DNA of 56,580 nucleotides from Candidatus Woesearchaeota archaeon (GTDB lineage Archaea > Nanobdellota > Nanobdellia > Woesearchaeales > UBA9642). Below the pieces are notes generated by a model. It saw only the letters and a program-made list of their open reading frames with translations, was not told where the DNA came from and ran no database searches. Every line of letters begins with the position of its first letter. The first letter of the stretch is position 1. The position numbers and the translations under genes are program-made. The stretch covers positions 1-56,580 of the forward strand of contig JAFGLI010000013.1 of NCBI GenBank assembly GCA_016928115.1, written 5' to 3'. This document shows positions 8,794-18,857 of the stretch, piece after piece.

Positions 8794-9603
8794 TTATCCT
8801 ATATAATTCATATCTGAGCCGTGTGATTTGTATTTGGAGAATTTCCCCTGCTTTTTCTGAAATAACTCAAGAAGATTCTCTACATTATCTATCTCTTTTT
8901 CTACTTCTTTTATTTCCTTGTTGAGTTCCTTAAGGTCGACTTTGAAGCCGTATTTGTCTGTTAAGACATTTATTATCTCCCTGGCCCCCTTTAATCCCAA
9001 AAATAAAGGATGCTTGAAGGTTTCTGCAAGCAGGCTTACTGAAGGTATATTTCTTTTTTCACTTAAACCCACTAATAAGCCGGAAACTCCTATTATAGGC
9101 CCGACTACACCGTAAATCTCGGGATTGACCTTGGCTTCTTTTTTAAAGTCATTTATGAAGTTGCTGTCATTACCTGTTATGAAGACCTTGGGATTCTCAG
9201 GCACATTGCCAAGGCCTATTCCCCCAAGGGTTATTATTCTCTTTCCTTTTATGCCCTGGAACCAGTCAAGAATGGTTTCACAGAACTCAAAAGAAGCCCT
9301 TTCATTTGAGGGCTGGACATCACCTGTCAGAAACAAGAAATCCTGGTTATTATGATTAATATGGTAAATCTCAATTTTGGGCATTTCAACCATATTTTCC
9401 TTATTGATAAAAACAGTATTGGGTACTGAATAAGAGAATATATCTGCTATTTTTTTATTCTTGGTTTTTTCAATTATATAGTCCAGAGCTATCTTACCGA
9501 CATTGCCAATGCCCGGCAGACCCTCAATCAATATTGGGTCTCTTGCCGTGAACTTGGTTTCCTTTATTGTCCATTCCTCTTTTGTTTTATTCATATTTTT
9601 CAT
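8794..9603 (-). CDS. PAC2 family protein (proteasome assembly chaperone-like)
   Basis: ILIEGLPGIGNVGKIALDYI and downstream GLGxxPE.P.V pattern; start moved from 9645 to ATG at 9603 because the upstream part overlaps Nop10. Confidence 0.8.
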   Translation of the reverse strand: MKNMNKTKEEWTIKETKFTARDPILIEGLPGIGNVGKIALDYIIEKTKNKKIADIFSYSVPNTVFINKENMVEMPKIEIYHINHNNQDFLFLTGDVQPSNERASFEFCETILDWFQGIKGKRIITLGGIGLGNVPENPKVFITGNDSNFINDFKKEAKVNPEIYGVVGPIIGVSGLLVGLSEKRNIPSVSLLAETFKHPLFLGLKGAREIINVLTDKYGFKVDLKELNKEIKEVEKEIDNVENLLELFQKKQGKFSKYKSHGSDMNYIG

Positions 9604-9604
9604 T

Positions 9605-9760
9605 TTAAACTCCTTCCTCCCTGGCTTTTCTTCGGTATTCCCCATATTTATCCTCGGGGCTGAATTTAGGGGGCTTTACAGTTATTCTTTTTCCGCCGCA
9701 GGAGCATTCCTCTTTCAGGCCGTAACTGCTGCACTTTTCACATTTAAGGATATGTTTCAT
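9605..9760 (-). CDS. nop10: Ribosome biogenesis / H/ACA RNP protein Nop10
   Basis: Translated by eye: MKHILKCEKCSSYGLKEECSCGGKRITVKPPKFSPEDKYGEYRRKAREEGV (51 aa); zinc-binding Cys and PPKFSPEDKYGEYRR signature; missing from the ORF track. Confidence 0.95.
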   Translation of the reverse strand: MKHILKCEKCSSYGLKEECSCGGKRITVKPPKFSPEDKYGEYRRKAREEGV

Positions 9761-9762
9761 TT

Positions 9763-10551
9763 TTATTTCTCTATAGCTATTTTCCTGAAACTCCCTTCGC
9801 CTTTGTTACTGCCCATAAAATCAATTACTTCAGCGACCGAGTCCTGAAGCGTATTGTCAATTTCCTTTACATTCTCGCCTTCGATTGCAACTGCATAACT
9901 GCCGCCACCTTTATATTTCACGCTTATTCCTTTTTTTTCAAGCATCACAAGGGCCTGTTTAATAATATCAACACCTTTCTTTTCATAGCTGCTTAACTTA
10001 AATTCTCCCTTGATTATAATTTTCTTTGGCTTAATCTTTGATTTTACCTCTTCAGACAAAGGTCCTGATATTTTTTCAGGCAATATTTTTTTAAGGTCTA
10101 TATTATTTTTCACATAATCATTAAACCCTTCATGAATATAATCATAGTTCTTTAACAAAACCTTTGCAACAGCAGAATAAACCCCTTTTACCTCTTTTTT
10201 AAGCTTTTTTGCAATATTTTCTATGATTTTTTCAGCTTTCTGCTCCTGCTTTATCTGCTCTTTTTTTATCCTTGCCTGATTCTGGGAAACCCTTCTCAGC
10301 GACAAGTCTATATAGCCTCTTGTTTCATCAACCTTGAGAACCTTGCAGACAACAACCTTGCCTTCTTCAACATAATCCCTTATATTCCTTATTCTTCCGG
10401 GGCTTACTTCGCTTATGTGTATCAAGCCGGTTTTCTTGCCGTATTCCTCAAGAACACAGAAAACAGAATGCTTCTGCACCTTTGTTACAGTGCATAAGAC
10501 TATTTCATCTTCATCAGGGAATCCTTCTCTTTTCAGCAGCAACTCTCTCAT
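9763..10551 (-). CDS. eif2a: Translation initiation factor aIF2 subunit alpha
   Basis: S1 domain GLIHISEVSPGRIRNIRDYV and C-terminal aIF2-alpha fold; adjacent S27e/Nop10. Confidence 0.93.
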   Translation of the reverse strand: MRELLLKREGFPDEDEIVLCTVTKVQKHSVFCVLEEYGKKTGLIHISEVSPGRIRNIRDYVEEGKVVVCKVLKVDETRGYIDLSLRRVSQNQARIKKEQIKQEQKAEKIIENIAKKLKKEVKGVYSAVAKVLLKNYDYIHEGFNDYVKNNIDLKKILPEKISGPLSEEVKSKIKPKKIIIKGEFKLSSYEKKGVDIIKQALVMLEKKGISVKYKGGGSYAVAIEGENVKEIDNTLQDSVAEVIDFMGSNKGEGSFRKIAIEK

Positions 10552-10552
10552 T

Positions 10553-10747
10553 TTATTCCAGAATCTCCAAAACTCTTGCCTTTACAAGGGTTTTTCCTCC
10601 TGTTGAATCAGCAAGATTCTTGCCACAAACAAGGCATTTTATTTTTGTGGCTGATTTCCCAAATATAACCTGCTCGTTCTTACATTTTGGGCATCTTAGC
10701 TTTATAAATTTTGAATTTGGAGTTTCAGTTTCTTCCATTTGAATCAC
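10553..10747 (-). CDS. rps27e: 30S ribosomal protein S27e
   Basis: KLRCPKCKNEQVIFGKSATKIKCLVCGKNLADSTGGK. Confidence 0.93.
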   Translation of the reverse strand: MIQMEETETPNSKFIKLRCPKCKNEQVIFGKSATKIKCLVCGKNLADSTGGKTLVKARVLEILE

Positions 10748-10779
10748 CTTAATTTTATTAAATATTTGTATGAATATAA

Positions 10780-11091
10780 TTATATAAGCTCAAGCTTCTT
10801 GGTTCTTTTTCCTTTCTTCTGCACATGTGTTTTTTTGCATACAGTGCAGTTATACCTTAAATCAGTCTTCTTGCTTAATTTCTTGCCTGACCGTTTAGGT
10901 GAAGTCGGCCTTGAATATTTGCCCTTATTGCCCATTCCTCTCCATTCTCCTCTTTTTTTTGTCCTGTGCTTGGAGCCTCTGCTAAGAGGATGTGTGGTTC
11001 CTTTAGACCTTTTCTTTGATTCCATTACCTTATGTTTCGTATGTTTTTTACAAAAAGGGCAATATCTGCTTATTGTTTTGGGTATTTTCAT
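10780..11091 (-). CDS. rpl44e: 50S ribosomal protein L44e
   Basis: CPFCKKHTKHKV ... DLRYNCTVCKKTHVQKKG. Confidence 0.93.
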   Translation of the reverse strand: MKIPKTISRYCPFCKKHTKHKVMESKKRSKGTTHPLSRGSKHRTKKRGEWRGMGNKGKYSRPTSPKRSGKKLSKKTDLRYNCTVCKKTHVQKKGKRTKKLELI

Positions 11092-11140
11092 ATTAATAAA
11101 AAGAGATTAGGCATTCATTTATAAATATTATTGTTATTAT

Positions 11141-11281
11141 GGCTTTGGTAAAAAGTGCGTCTGTGCCGTGGATGCTTTTGATTGATTTTGGCAATCATGG
11201 CATGGCCAGGCGAAGCTTACAACGTTCCCATAGTTTAGTGTGGGGTTGTGGTAAGCGAAGCAGGGCTTTTTTACTAAAGCC
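11141..11281 (+). ncRNA. Candidate structured RNA, copy B (three-way junction, homologous to 2286-2431)
   Basis: Closing stem GGCTTTGGTAAAAAG/CTTTTTTACTAAAGCC; hairpin TGCC-gtgg-ATGCT..GGCAT-ggcca-GGCG; second hairpin GCTTAC..GTAAGC; TATA-like TTTATAAATA just upstream. Confidence 0.65.
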
Positions 11282-11290
11282 TGTTTTTCA

Positions 11291-11944
11291 TCATTCTTTA
11301 ACTGCTCTTTGTTTTTTTATGAGAATATCTGCTATTTCAGAAGGCAGTTCATCTTTATCTTCAGGCTTATAAGGCCCGAATATATTATTATTTCTCCCCG
11401 CAAACCTGGGGACATTGGTTATAAACCTTATTTTTGTCATGCCTGTTTCTGTGGGTTTTTCTTCTTTATCTTCAGGCATTTTTCCTTCTTTCCTGTCTTC
11501 CTCTTTTTCAGAAACTTCTGTTGTTTCTTTTTCATTCTTTTCTCTTTTGGGTATTTCGGATTTTATAACCTTATAAAGAACAGAATTCCTGAAATGAGAG
11601 AGAACTTTATATATATCTTCAAAAAGCATTTTTTCCTCTTTTAATTTAAACTGATTATCATCTATCCTGAGACCCCGGGATTTAAAAACAGCCATATCAA
11701 TTATCTTTTTCTCTCTTCTTTCATATAAATCCCTGATTATTTTTATTATATTCTTTAGCTGCAATCTCGTATGCTCTTTTTCTTTTTCTATTGTATTTGG
11801 GTCAGAAATAATCTGCTCTTTCTTCTTCAGGTAATCCACAACATTCTCAAAAAAATCCTCATCCAATTGCTGAAGCTCTTCTGTATTTTTTTCTTTCCTG
11901 AGAATATTGAATAATGACTCATAAGTTATCTTTATCTCTTCCAT
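11291..11944 (-). CDS. GINS complex family protein (Gins51-like)
   Basis: N-terminal helical A-domain with RDLYERREKKI, C-terminal VRFITNVPRFAG-like B domain. Confidence 0.8.
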   Translation of the reverse strand: MEEIKITYESLFNILRKEKNTEELQQLDEDFFENVVDYLKKKEQIISDPNTIEKEKEHTRLQLKNIIKIIRDLYERREKKIIDMAVFKSRGLRIDDNQFKLKEEKMLFEDIYKVLSHFRNSVLYKVIKSEIPKREKNEKETTEVSEKEEDRKEGKMPEDKEEKPTETGMTKIRFITNVPRFAGRNNNIFGPYKPEDKDELPSEIADILIKKQRAVKE

Positions 11945-12112
11945 TTTATATCAGGATTATCTATAGTTATTTAAATCTTTTGTCAAGATTTTAATCCCGG
12001 AAATTTCAAAGAAATTTATGTTACTTGAATTTTTTGGACTTTAGCAGAACAGGATTCTGCCAAAGCTATTTTTTGTAAACCTTTATATATCCTCGCAATT
12101 TTCAGAAACTAT

Positions 12113-13324
12113 ATGAAACACCAGACAAAAATAGAATATAATGACTTTGAATTTATTGAAATACCTGCTAAAAGAATGCTGAGGTTTATTTTCCTTAAAT
12201 ATTTCTATTTTGATATCCTGATGGAGGAATTAGAGAAAATAAAAATTGTAAAAACAGAAAGAAAATGCCTTTATTTTGACGAAAAAGAGCAAAAGGTAAA
12301 CCATAAATTCAACAGGATAATGAGAGAAGGCTTCAATAATCTTAAAAGCATTATTAACGGAAGGGATGCAGTTTATATACACCAAAACTCAGGAATTCCT
12401 TTGGTCGGAACAAACTATTTCGGGATTGTTGACAGGGATAGCTCTATCCTGGAAATAAAGCCTGTAACAGGATGTAATCTAAAATGTATTTATTGCTCTG
12501 TAGGCGAAAGCTCACTTAAGAAAAAGACGGATTATGTTGTTGAAAAAGATTATCTTATTAATGAATATGAAAAATTAGTAAAGCTTAAAAAAAATAAGGT
12601 TGAGGCCCATATAAACCCCCAGGGAGAGCCTTTAATTTATGGGGATATAGTTGAACTGGTAAGAGGGCTTAAAAATATTGAAAAAACAAAAAAAGTCTCC
12701 TTTAACACAAATGGTTTATTATTAAACAAGGAATTAACTGATGATTTGATAAAGGCAGGTCTGGACCAGATAAATATTTCTTTAAATGCTTTAGATGAAA
12801 AAACAGCTTCTAAACTTGCAGGAGCACATTACAACCTAGAAAAAATCCTGGATTTAATGAATTATATTAACAAAAAAATCAAACTTATAATCTCTCCAGT
12901 TATTGTTCCGGGAATAAACGATTCTGAAATAGATAAACTGATTAAATTAAGCAAAAAACTAAATTGCAGAATAGGATTACAGAATTTTTTAAAATATAAA
13001 CACGGTTTTAATCCTGTTAAACAAAGAACATGGGAAGAGTTTTATAGAATATTAGATAAAAAGGAAAAAGAACACAATATAAAACTTATTTTAGATGCTG
13101 AAGACTTTGATATTAAAAAAGACGAGGCTCTTGAAAAGCCGTTCTCAAAAAATAAAATAGTGGAAGCACAGATAAAAATGCCCGGAAGGTATAATAACGA
13201 GATGATTGCTGCTGCTAAAGACAGGGCAATTACAGTATTTGACACAAAAGCAAAGATAAATGATGTTGTAAGGGTTAAAATCATAAGAACCAAGCATAAT
13301 ATTTTCAATGCTGTTGAAGCCTGA
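12113..13324 (+). CDS. Radical SAM protein with possible C-terminal TRAM-like segment
   Basis: CNLKCIYC CxxxCxxC motif, NPQGEPLIYGD, C-terminal DRAITVFDTKAKINDVVRVKI. Confidence 0.8.
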   Translation: MKHQTKIEYNDFEFIEIPAKRMLRFIFLKYFYFDILMEELEKIKIVKTERKCLYFDEKEQKVNHKFNRIMREGFNNLKSIINGRDAVYIHQNSGIPLVGTNYFGIVDRDSSILEIKPVTGCNLKCIYCSVGESSLKKKTDYVVEKDYLINEYEKLVKLKKNKVEAHINPQGEPLIYGDIVELVRGLKNIEKTKKVSFNTNGLLLNKELTDDLIKAGLDQINISLNALDEKTASKLAGAHYNLEKILDLMNYINKKIKLIISPVIVPGINDSEIDKLIKLSKKLNCRIGLQNFLKYKHGFNPVKQRTWEEFYRILDKKEKEHNIKLILDAEDFDIKKDEALEKPFSKNKIVEAQIKMPGRYNNEMIAAAKDRAITVFDTKAKINDVVRVKIIRTKHNIFNAVEA

Positions 13325-13369
13325 CTCATATTTTAATTTCTAATTATTTAATTTCTGGATTTTTAATTC

Positions 13370-15259
13370 CTAAGAGAATAAATTACCAAAAAAATCAACA
13401 ATAGCACTTATCACTTCTGCTATAAACCCCTTCTTATTTCCCTCATTGATGCTGTCTCCTTCTTTTCCGGAAGATGAATCCTTGTCTTCCTTTCCCTGCC
13501 CTTCATCCTGTACATCAGTTACATTTGTGACTTTTATCTCTGTACTCCTAGTTAAAACATAAACCTTCCCTGAGGCCTCATAATCTAATATTGTAGTAAT
13601 ATTGAAAGCCCTTTTTGTAAAATTCTCAGGAACCTTTATCTTATATAAATAAGCATCCTGTTTTTCCTTCTTTCCCAGGTTTAAGGTATTTTCATAGCTG
13701 CCCTGGACAAGAACAACAGAAGAGTCAAACTCATCCCTTACCTTAACATTATTAAGGTTTGTATCCAGAAGATTTTCAATAGTGGCCTGGATAATTATGG
13801 TCCCGCCCGTGGGAACAGTTTTCCTGCTTATCTCCTGCTTTATTGAAAAGCTCTTGTTTAAGGGCTTTACAGTTATTTTCTTTTCAGTATAGAATGTCTT
13901 GTCCTCATTATTCTTTGTCCTGTAATCCCCCTCCAGCTTTATAACATACACTATCTCCTCGGACACTTCCGGAGCTGTTATTTCTATATGCTCGACCTGC
14001 TCCTTTCCCGGAAGCAGGTAATCAAGTGAATACCCCTCATCAAAAAAATCCGAGTATATATTATAGTTGATATCATAATAAGTATTCGCAGTGTCTTTGT
14101 TTGAAATAGAAAAATAAAGGTTCATTTTATCATTTGATTTCAGGGTTTTCTTATACAGGTCTATTTTAGGTGTTATATCATTTGTTGTTATTATTATGGT
14201 CTTATTTACCTCTTCTTTCATTTCCTCATCGAAAATATTCATATCGACAAAGCTCTCTATTATATAATCCCCAGTATAAGGCACCTGCCCGTTTATTTCA
14301 AGGGTTGTTTTCTGGCCTGATTTTATTTTAGAGGAATGATACAAGTGTTTTGAGCTTAGATATTCCAGAGAAGTTGCCTTGCTCTTTACATTGAAATAAT
14401 CAGGAAGATAAACCTCAAGGCTGAAATTCAAATCCTCGCTTGGGTCCTTATTCTCCAATTCAAATGAATAAGTTATGAGCTTGTCTATGTTGGTCTTGGA
14501 AGGAGTGGCTTTTATCTCAAGCTTATAAGGCGAAACTACCTCTATATCCTGGGCTTTTGAAGATAATTCTTTTTTTATTCCCTCGTATTTATATGTTATA
14601 TTTCCCTTTAGCTTTGCCTTGCCGTAATCCTTTGCTTCAATACTATAATAAAATGACTTTGTATTGTCTTTTTTTAAATCATCAAATGAAGCCTCTATTA
14701 TCCTGCCTTTTAATGAGCCTTCTGAACTTGACTTAAACGTGAATATGTCTGTGGGGATTTCTTCCCTGTATATTAAGTCTGAAGCGTCTTTTTCACCTGT
14801 ATTTTCCAGTGTTATAGTGACTTTTGTTTTCTCTTCATTATTTAGTTTTGCCTTTTCTATTTCCCTTGTTATCTTTATATTGGGCTTTAGCTCATATATT
14901 ATAACCCTTATTGCCGGTTCCCATTTATTGGTTACGGGATTTATCCTGCTTCCATGCTCATACCATGAAAGGTTATCAAAACAATATTTGTAAAGAGCCT
15001 CACTATAGCAGCTGTATTTCTCTATAAAAGGAGTGGTTTTGTTTTCCATATTTATCCTTATGTCAGTATAATTATATTCAGAATCAGTGCTTTCTGAAAC
15101 CCATCCGGTAACTGTATGTATTGTATCATCTACCTGGAAAGATTCTCCTGATAAATGCCATCCGTCGTGTATCTTAGTTGTGGTATCTGCGTTAACTACA
15201 ATTACTGAAAAGAACAGGAATAAAATATATATGAATAAAAGCACTCTTTTTTTTATCAT
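13370..15259 (-). CDS. Secreted/membrane protein with repeated Ig-like (DUF11/NEW3-like) domains
   Basis: Signal peptide, repeated beta-rich segments (VTITLENTGEKDASDLIYREEIP), C-terminal hydrophobic segment. Confidence 0.6.
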   Translation of the reverse strand: MIKKRVLLFIYILFLFFSVIVVNADTTTKIHDGWHLSGESFQVDDTIHTVTGWVSESTDSEYNYTDIRINMENKTTPFIEKYSCYSEALYKYCFDNLSWYEHGSRINPVTNKWEPAIRVIIYELKPNIKITREIEKAKLNNEEKTKVTITLENTGEKDASDLIYREEIPTDIFTFKSSSEGSLKGRIIEASFDDLKKDNTKSFYYSIEAKDYGKAKLKGNITYKYEGIKKELSSKAQDIEVVSPYKLEIKATPSKTNIDKLITYSFELENKDPSEDLNFSLEVYLPDYFNVKSKATSLEYLSSKHLYHSSKIKSGQKTTLEINGQVPYTGDYIIESFVDMNIFDEEMKEEVNKTIIITTNDITPKIDLYKKTLKSNDKMNLYFSISNKDTANTYYDINYNIYSDFFDEGYSLDYLLPGKEQVEHIEITAPEVSEEIVYVIKLEGDYRTKNNEDKTFYTEKKITVKPLNKSFSIKQEISRKTVPTGGTIIIQATIENLLDTNLNNVKVRDEFDSSVVLVQGSYENTLNLGKKEKQDAYLYKIKVPENFTKRAFNITTILDYEASGKVYVLTRSTEIKVTNVTDVQDEGQGKEDKDSSSGKEGDSINEGNKKGFIAEVISAIVDFFGNLFS

Positions 15260-15369
15260 GCTTTATTTATGAATAAAACTATTTATAAGTTTTTTTATTT
15301 ATGAAAGAAGATATTATTTATAAGAATAAAAGAAATAATAAGAAAAAAAAAGAAAAAAAAGAAAAAAGA

Positions 15370-15394
15370 AAAAGGCATTCAGCCTTTTTATTCT
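15370..15394 (-). terminator. Hairpin plus T-rich tract at the end of the S-layer gene
   Basis: Minus strand AAAAAGGC-TGAAT-GCCTTTTT followed by an extended C/T-rich, T-run sequence; the stop codon lies in the hairpin. Confidence 0.6.
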
Positions 15395-17724
15395 TCAGCT
15401 TCTTCAGTAGGCTCCTGTACCTGTAGGTCAGATAGGTCTGTGGTAATTACTTCCATCTCATTACCTGACAACTCATAGTCTTCGTAGTTAGCCAATACTC
15501 TTCCTGCACCGGTTGTATCCTGTGCAGTCATACCAGCTACAAGTAAAGCGCTTTGGTCTTCGTATATTTTCAATACTGCTTTACCTTCTTCGAATCCTTC
15601 AGTACATACAGCTGGGTTGCCCATCAGTTCCATAGCAACTGTGTTGACGCAAGGTCCACCAACAACAATATATGGTGTATCTCCTAAATCATCTGCGTCA
15701 TTGTCCAGTATTGCCATTCCAACTGCAATTGGGTTCACATCTGTAGATGTATCGCCTGCTGCTGAGGTTTTCTCTGATGATAATTCAGAGAAGTAAACCT
15801 TGTAGTCAGCTTCTTCATCTGGTGTCCATATGTAGGCATAATCTCCATCATTATCTACATCCACTTCCACATATGTTCCATATTCACTAACTCCATAGTC
15901 AACATCTCCATCATCATCCTGTTCAACTGTGAAAACAGAAGATTCAGTTAATGACATCTCAATGTCATTATCAGATGTTGAATCCAGAGTTATGTTTATG
16001 TCACCAGGTGTAGTTTCATCTTCATTGCTTGCTGTAGCTTCCTCTAAGTTAATTATAGCTCCTCCTGCTGGAGTGCCTTCATCACCCAGAGTAATTGTCA
16101 TATCTCCTATAGTATATATAACAGTTTCAACAGCAACTTCATATGAAGAATTGTCACATGCTGAATCACTGCTTAAGGAAATATTGTCATCCAATGTTGT
16201 TCCTCCAAAGTCTTCAGGACATACATAGACATCTGTATCCTCAATCTCATCACCTGCATCTACAGTAAAGCTTCCTCCACTTAGGTCTTTCAATGTTACT
16301 TCATTATCACTTCCTGTGTCAATGTCATCAAGCTCATAGATTTTGGTTATTGCTGATGAGCCGCTTCCTTCTGTCAGGATGAATATCTGGCCTTCAACCA
16401 TGTTGGTGTAGTTTCCAGATAAGCCATACCAGTCTTCATGGACAGTTATGTCTGAGCCGTCTCCTTCATAAGGTATGACTTCATATTCATCACCGTCTCT
16501 GTTCTTAAACTTCAATACAAGCTCATCTCCGCTTCTCTTCAGCTCTATGAAGTCTTTGTCATCATCTTCCAGTTCAGGAACAACATCAACAAAGCTTACT
16601 TTGAAGGTTCCGAACAATGGGTCGACAAAGTCTTCTCCAATTTCTAAGGCTTCTTTTTCATCTTCGTCCATATCTCCAGGAGTTATTGTAAAGTTAATAC
16701 CCTCTATAGTATCTATATCACTGCCTGAGCCAAAGTCTATATCAACCTCAACACCTTCCAAGTCTTCATTATCAACTTCTACAGTGTCTCCGTCTGATAA
16801 TGTCACTTCCTCGCTTCCTACGAAGAATTTGACAGCTGCGGATTCAGTTGGGATTGTCTGCATAAATATCTCATTTATATAGATATCTCCAACCTTGTCT
16901 CCTTCTTCAACCTGCTCTAATTCTCCATCAATTCTTAGGGTTGCAGTGTCACTGTCTGTATTAGCTCCTACAATTTCAATCTCTGTCCCGTCGATAACAG
17001 CAGATTCTCCTATTGATAAAACCTGTGTTACATCTGAGGAATACAATATTATATCTGTATCTCCTGAATCCATATCTGGGTCAAATGTAAACTCCTTACC
17101 AGCAATGGTAATTGTTTCACTGTCATCCAAACCAGAAACATTCACTTCATCGTCAAAGTCGACAACGACAGTATATGCTGCTCCGGAAGACATGTCAATA
17201 TACAATACTGGAATCTCATTTGATGCCAAATCTGTATTCACCATATAATCCTCTTCATCCAGTGGTCCAAAAGTAACTGAATCACCACCTATATGGATTT
17301 CCTGGTCGTAGTCAAACTCATCATCAGTAGAGTCGTCTTCAACAGTTCCATCTGCTAATATAGTTGGGAAGTCATCCTTGGTTAACTTATCTTCTATATC
17401 GCTCAAAGCATCGCCAAAGTTTAAATCACTTGCACTTCCTTCTATAAGAACACTTTCACCAGTCATACCCACTGAACCTCCGCTGATTGGAGTTTCAATA
17501 GTTGCATCTCTCTGCAGACTGGCTGCAATGTCAACAGCACTGATGACATCGTCTACCATTGCTGTACTACCTAAAACAATGTTTCCTTCGTAAACACCAT
17601 CTACTACAAAAGGTTCTGGGTATTCACTTAAATCCATTGCCATCGCTCCCATTACTGTAGCTCCAAGCATGGTTGCTCCGGTAGCCAACGCAACAATCTT
17701 TTTAATCGCGTTTTTTACTTTCAT
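15388..17724 (-). CDS. S-layer protein
   Basis: N-terminal KKIVALATGATMLGATVMGAMA-DLSEYPEPFV signal and S-layer N domain pattern; highly acidic; C-terminal S-layer-like region. Confidence 0.85.
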   Translation of the reverse strand: MKVKNAIKKIVALATGATMLGATVMGAMAMDLSEYPEPFVVDGVYEGNIVLGSTAMVDDVISAVDIAASLQRDATIETPISGGSVGMTGESVLIEGSASDLNFGDALSDIEDKLTKDDFPTILADGTVEDDSTDDEFDYDQEIHIGGDSVTFGPLDEEDYMVNTDLASNEIPVLYIDMSSGAAYTVVVDFDDEVNVSGLDDSETITIAGKEFTFDPDMDSGDTDIILYSSDVTQVLSIGESAVIDGTEIEIVGANTDSDTATLRIDGELEQVEEGDKVGDIYINEIFMQTIPTESAAVKFFVGSEEVTLSDGDTVEVDNEDLEGVEVDIDFGSGSDIDTIEGINFTITPGDMDEDEKEALEIGEDFVDPLFGTFKVSFVDVVPELEDDDKDFIELKRSGDELVLKFKNRDGDEYEVIPYEGDGSDITVHEDWYGLSGNYTNMVEGQIFILTEGSGSSAITKIYELDDIDTGSDNEVTLKDLSGGSFTVDAGDEIEDTDVYVCPEDFGGTTLDDNISLSSDSACDNSSYEVAVETVIYTIGDMTITLGDEGTPAGGAIINLEEATASNEDETTPGDINITLDSTSDNDIEMSLTESSVFTVEQDDDGDVDYGVSEYGTYVEVDVDNDGDYAYIWTPDEEADYKVYFSELSSEKTSAAGDTSTDVNPIAVGMAILDNDADDLGDTPYIVVGGPCVNTVAMELMGNPAVCTEGFEEGKAVLKIYEDQSALLVAGMTAQDTTGAGRVLANYEDYELSGNEMEVITTDLSDLQVQEPTEEAEE

Positions 17725-18089
17725 TTTACACCTCCGTGTAATTTTTTTCTCTTTGTTTTTTGTTTTTAACGTTTTTCACCTTTTCTACACAAGGTTTGCG
17801 CCATGCCTTTATCCCAAAAATAAAGACATTTTGGGCCCTTATATAGTAAAGGCTAGTTATTTCCTGAAATATAAAGTAGCATTTATAAAGTTTTTGGTGA
17901 AATAAATGACAAAATATCAAATAACAGCTTACAAGCCCTGTAACCCCAAAATTCTAAAAATAGAACCTTTCACTATTGAACAGGAAAAACAAAATAAAGC
18001 CCAAAAAAACCATGAAAAACAGGTAAAAATGCCCTTTTTTTAACAAAAAAGTAATATTTATATATTACTTAATTCAATATATAAGTAAA

Positions 18090-18857
18090 ATGACAAAATT
18101 GCTTGAAATTTATAAAAAACTATACCAGGAAAAAATCTTTACCTTGAAATATATAAATTCCATGTGCAAAAACTACCAGATGAGCAAGAATCTTGCCTCA
18201 AAACTGGTTAAGAAAAGGCTTATCAAAAGAATAACTCCCGGGGTATATCACATAATCTCCCTGGATGAAAATGGGTATGTGCCTGACCCAATCATCATAG
18301 CCTCAAAACTAAAAGAAAAATACTTTCTTTCAAACCTGACTGCATTATACCTCCACAACATACTGGAAGAAAAGCCAAACGAAGTATATATGAACTCAAA
18401 AAGAAAAGAATTATTCCATTATAAAAACCAGATTTTCAAAATAGAAAAAACCAAGAACTTTTTCGGGGTTGAGGAGATAGATTACAAAGGCCATAAAATA
18501 AAGATATCAAACATAGAAAGAACCCTGCTTGACTGCATCAAGAATAACTTTTTCCCTGAGCCAAAAAGCATAATAAAGACTGCAAGAAAAATTTACCTTA
18601 ATAAAAAAGTTAACAACAAGAAAATGCTTAATTACCTTTTCAGGTATTACACAAAAAAGACAATGGCAAAGACGGGGTATATCCTAGATTCCCTTAAGGA
18701 AGGAATTTCCATAAGAGAAAAAGACCTCAATAATATAAAAAAGCATCTCGGGAAAAAGGTTTATTATTATATCAAAACCAAAAGAAGGTTTCATTTCAAA
18801 AAGGAGCCTGAGCATTATAACAGGAAATGGAAAATTATGCTCCCGGAAGAAGAATAA
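18090..18857 (+). CDS. AbiEi-like antitoxin / transcriptional regulator family protein
   Basis: N-terminal wHTH with LVKKRLIKRITPGVY..., LSNLTALYLHNI, ISNIERTLLDCI pattern typical of AbiEi. Confidence 0.7.
   Translation: MTKLLEIYKKLYQEKIFTLKYINSMCKNYQMSKNLASKLVKKRLIKRITPGVYHIISLDENGYVPDPIIIASKLKEKYFLSNLTALYLHNILEEKPNEVYMNSKRKELFHYKNQIFKIEKTKNFFGVEEIDYKGHKIKISNIERTLLDCIKNNFFPEPKSIIKTARKIYLNKKVNNKKMLNYLFRYYTKKTMAKTGYILDSLKEGISIREKDLNNIKKHLGKKVYYYIKTKRRFHFKKEPEHYNRKWKIMLPEEE

Noticed and set aside
11990-12085. Hairpins GGAAATTTCaaaGAAATTT and AGCAGAAcaggaTTCTGC before the radical SAM gene as part of the hairpin family
   Set aside because: They lie upstream of a TATA-like box as the arrays do, but lack the TAAGTTAG/GTAACTTAC elements and may be chance in AT-rich DNA.
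15290-15372. Possible regulatory A-rich repeat (aaaagaaaaaaaagaaaaaag)
   Set aside because: Better explained as the T-rich tract of the S-layer terminator on the minus strand.
16475-17248. Plus-strand ORFs opposite the S-layer gene
   Set aside because: Ser/Thr/Pro-rich antisense translations of an Asp/Glu-rich gene.
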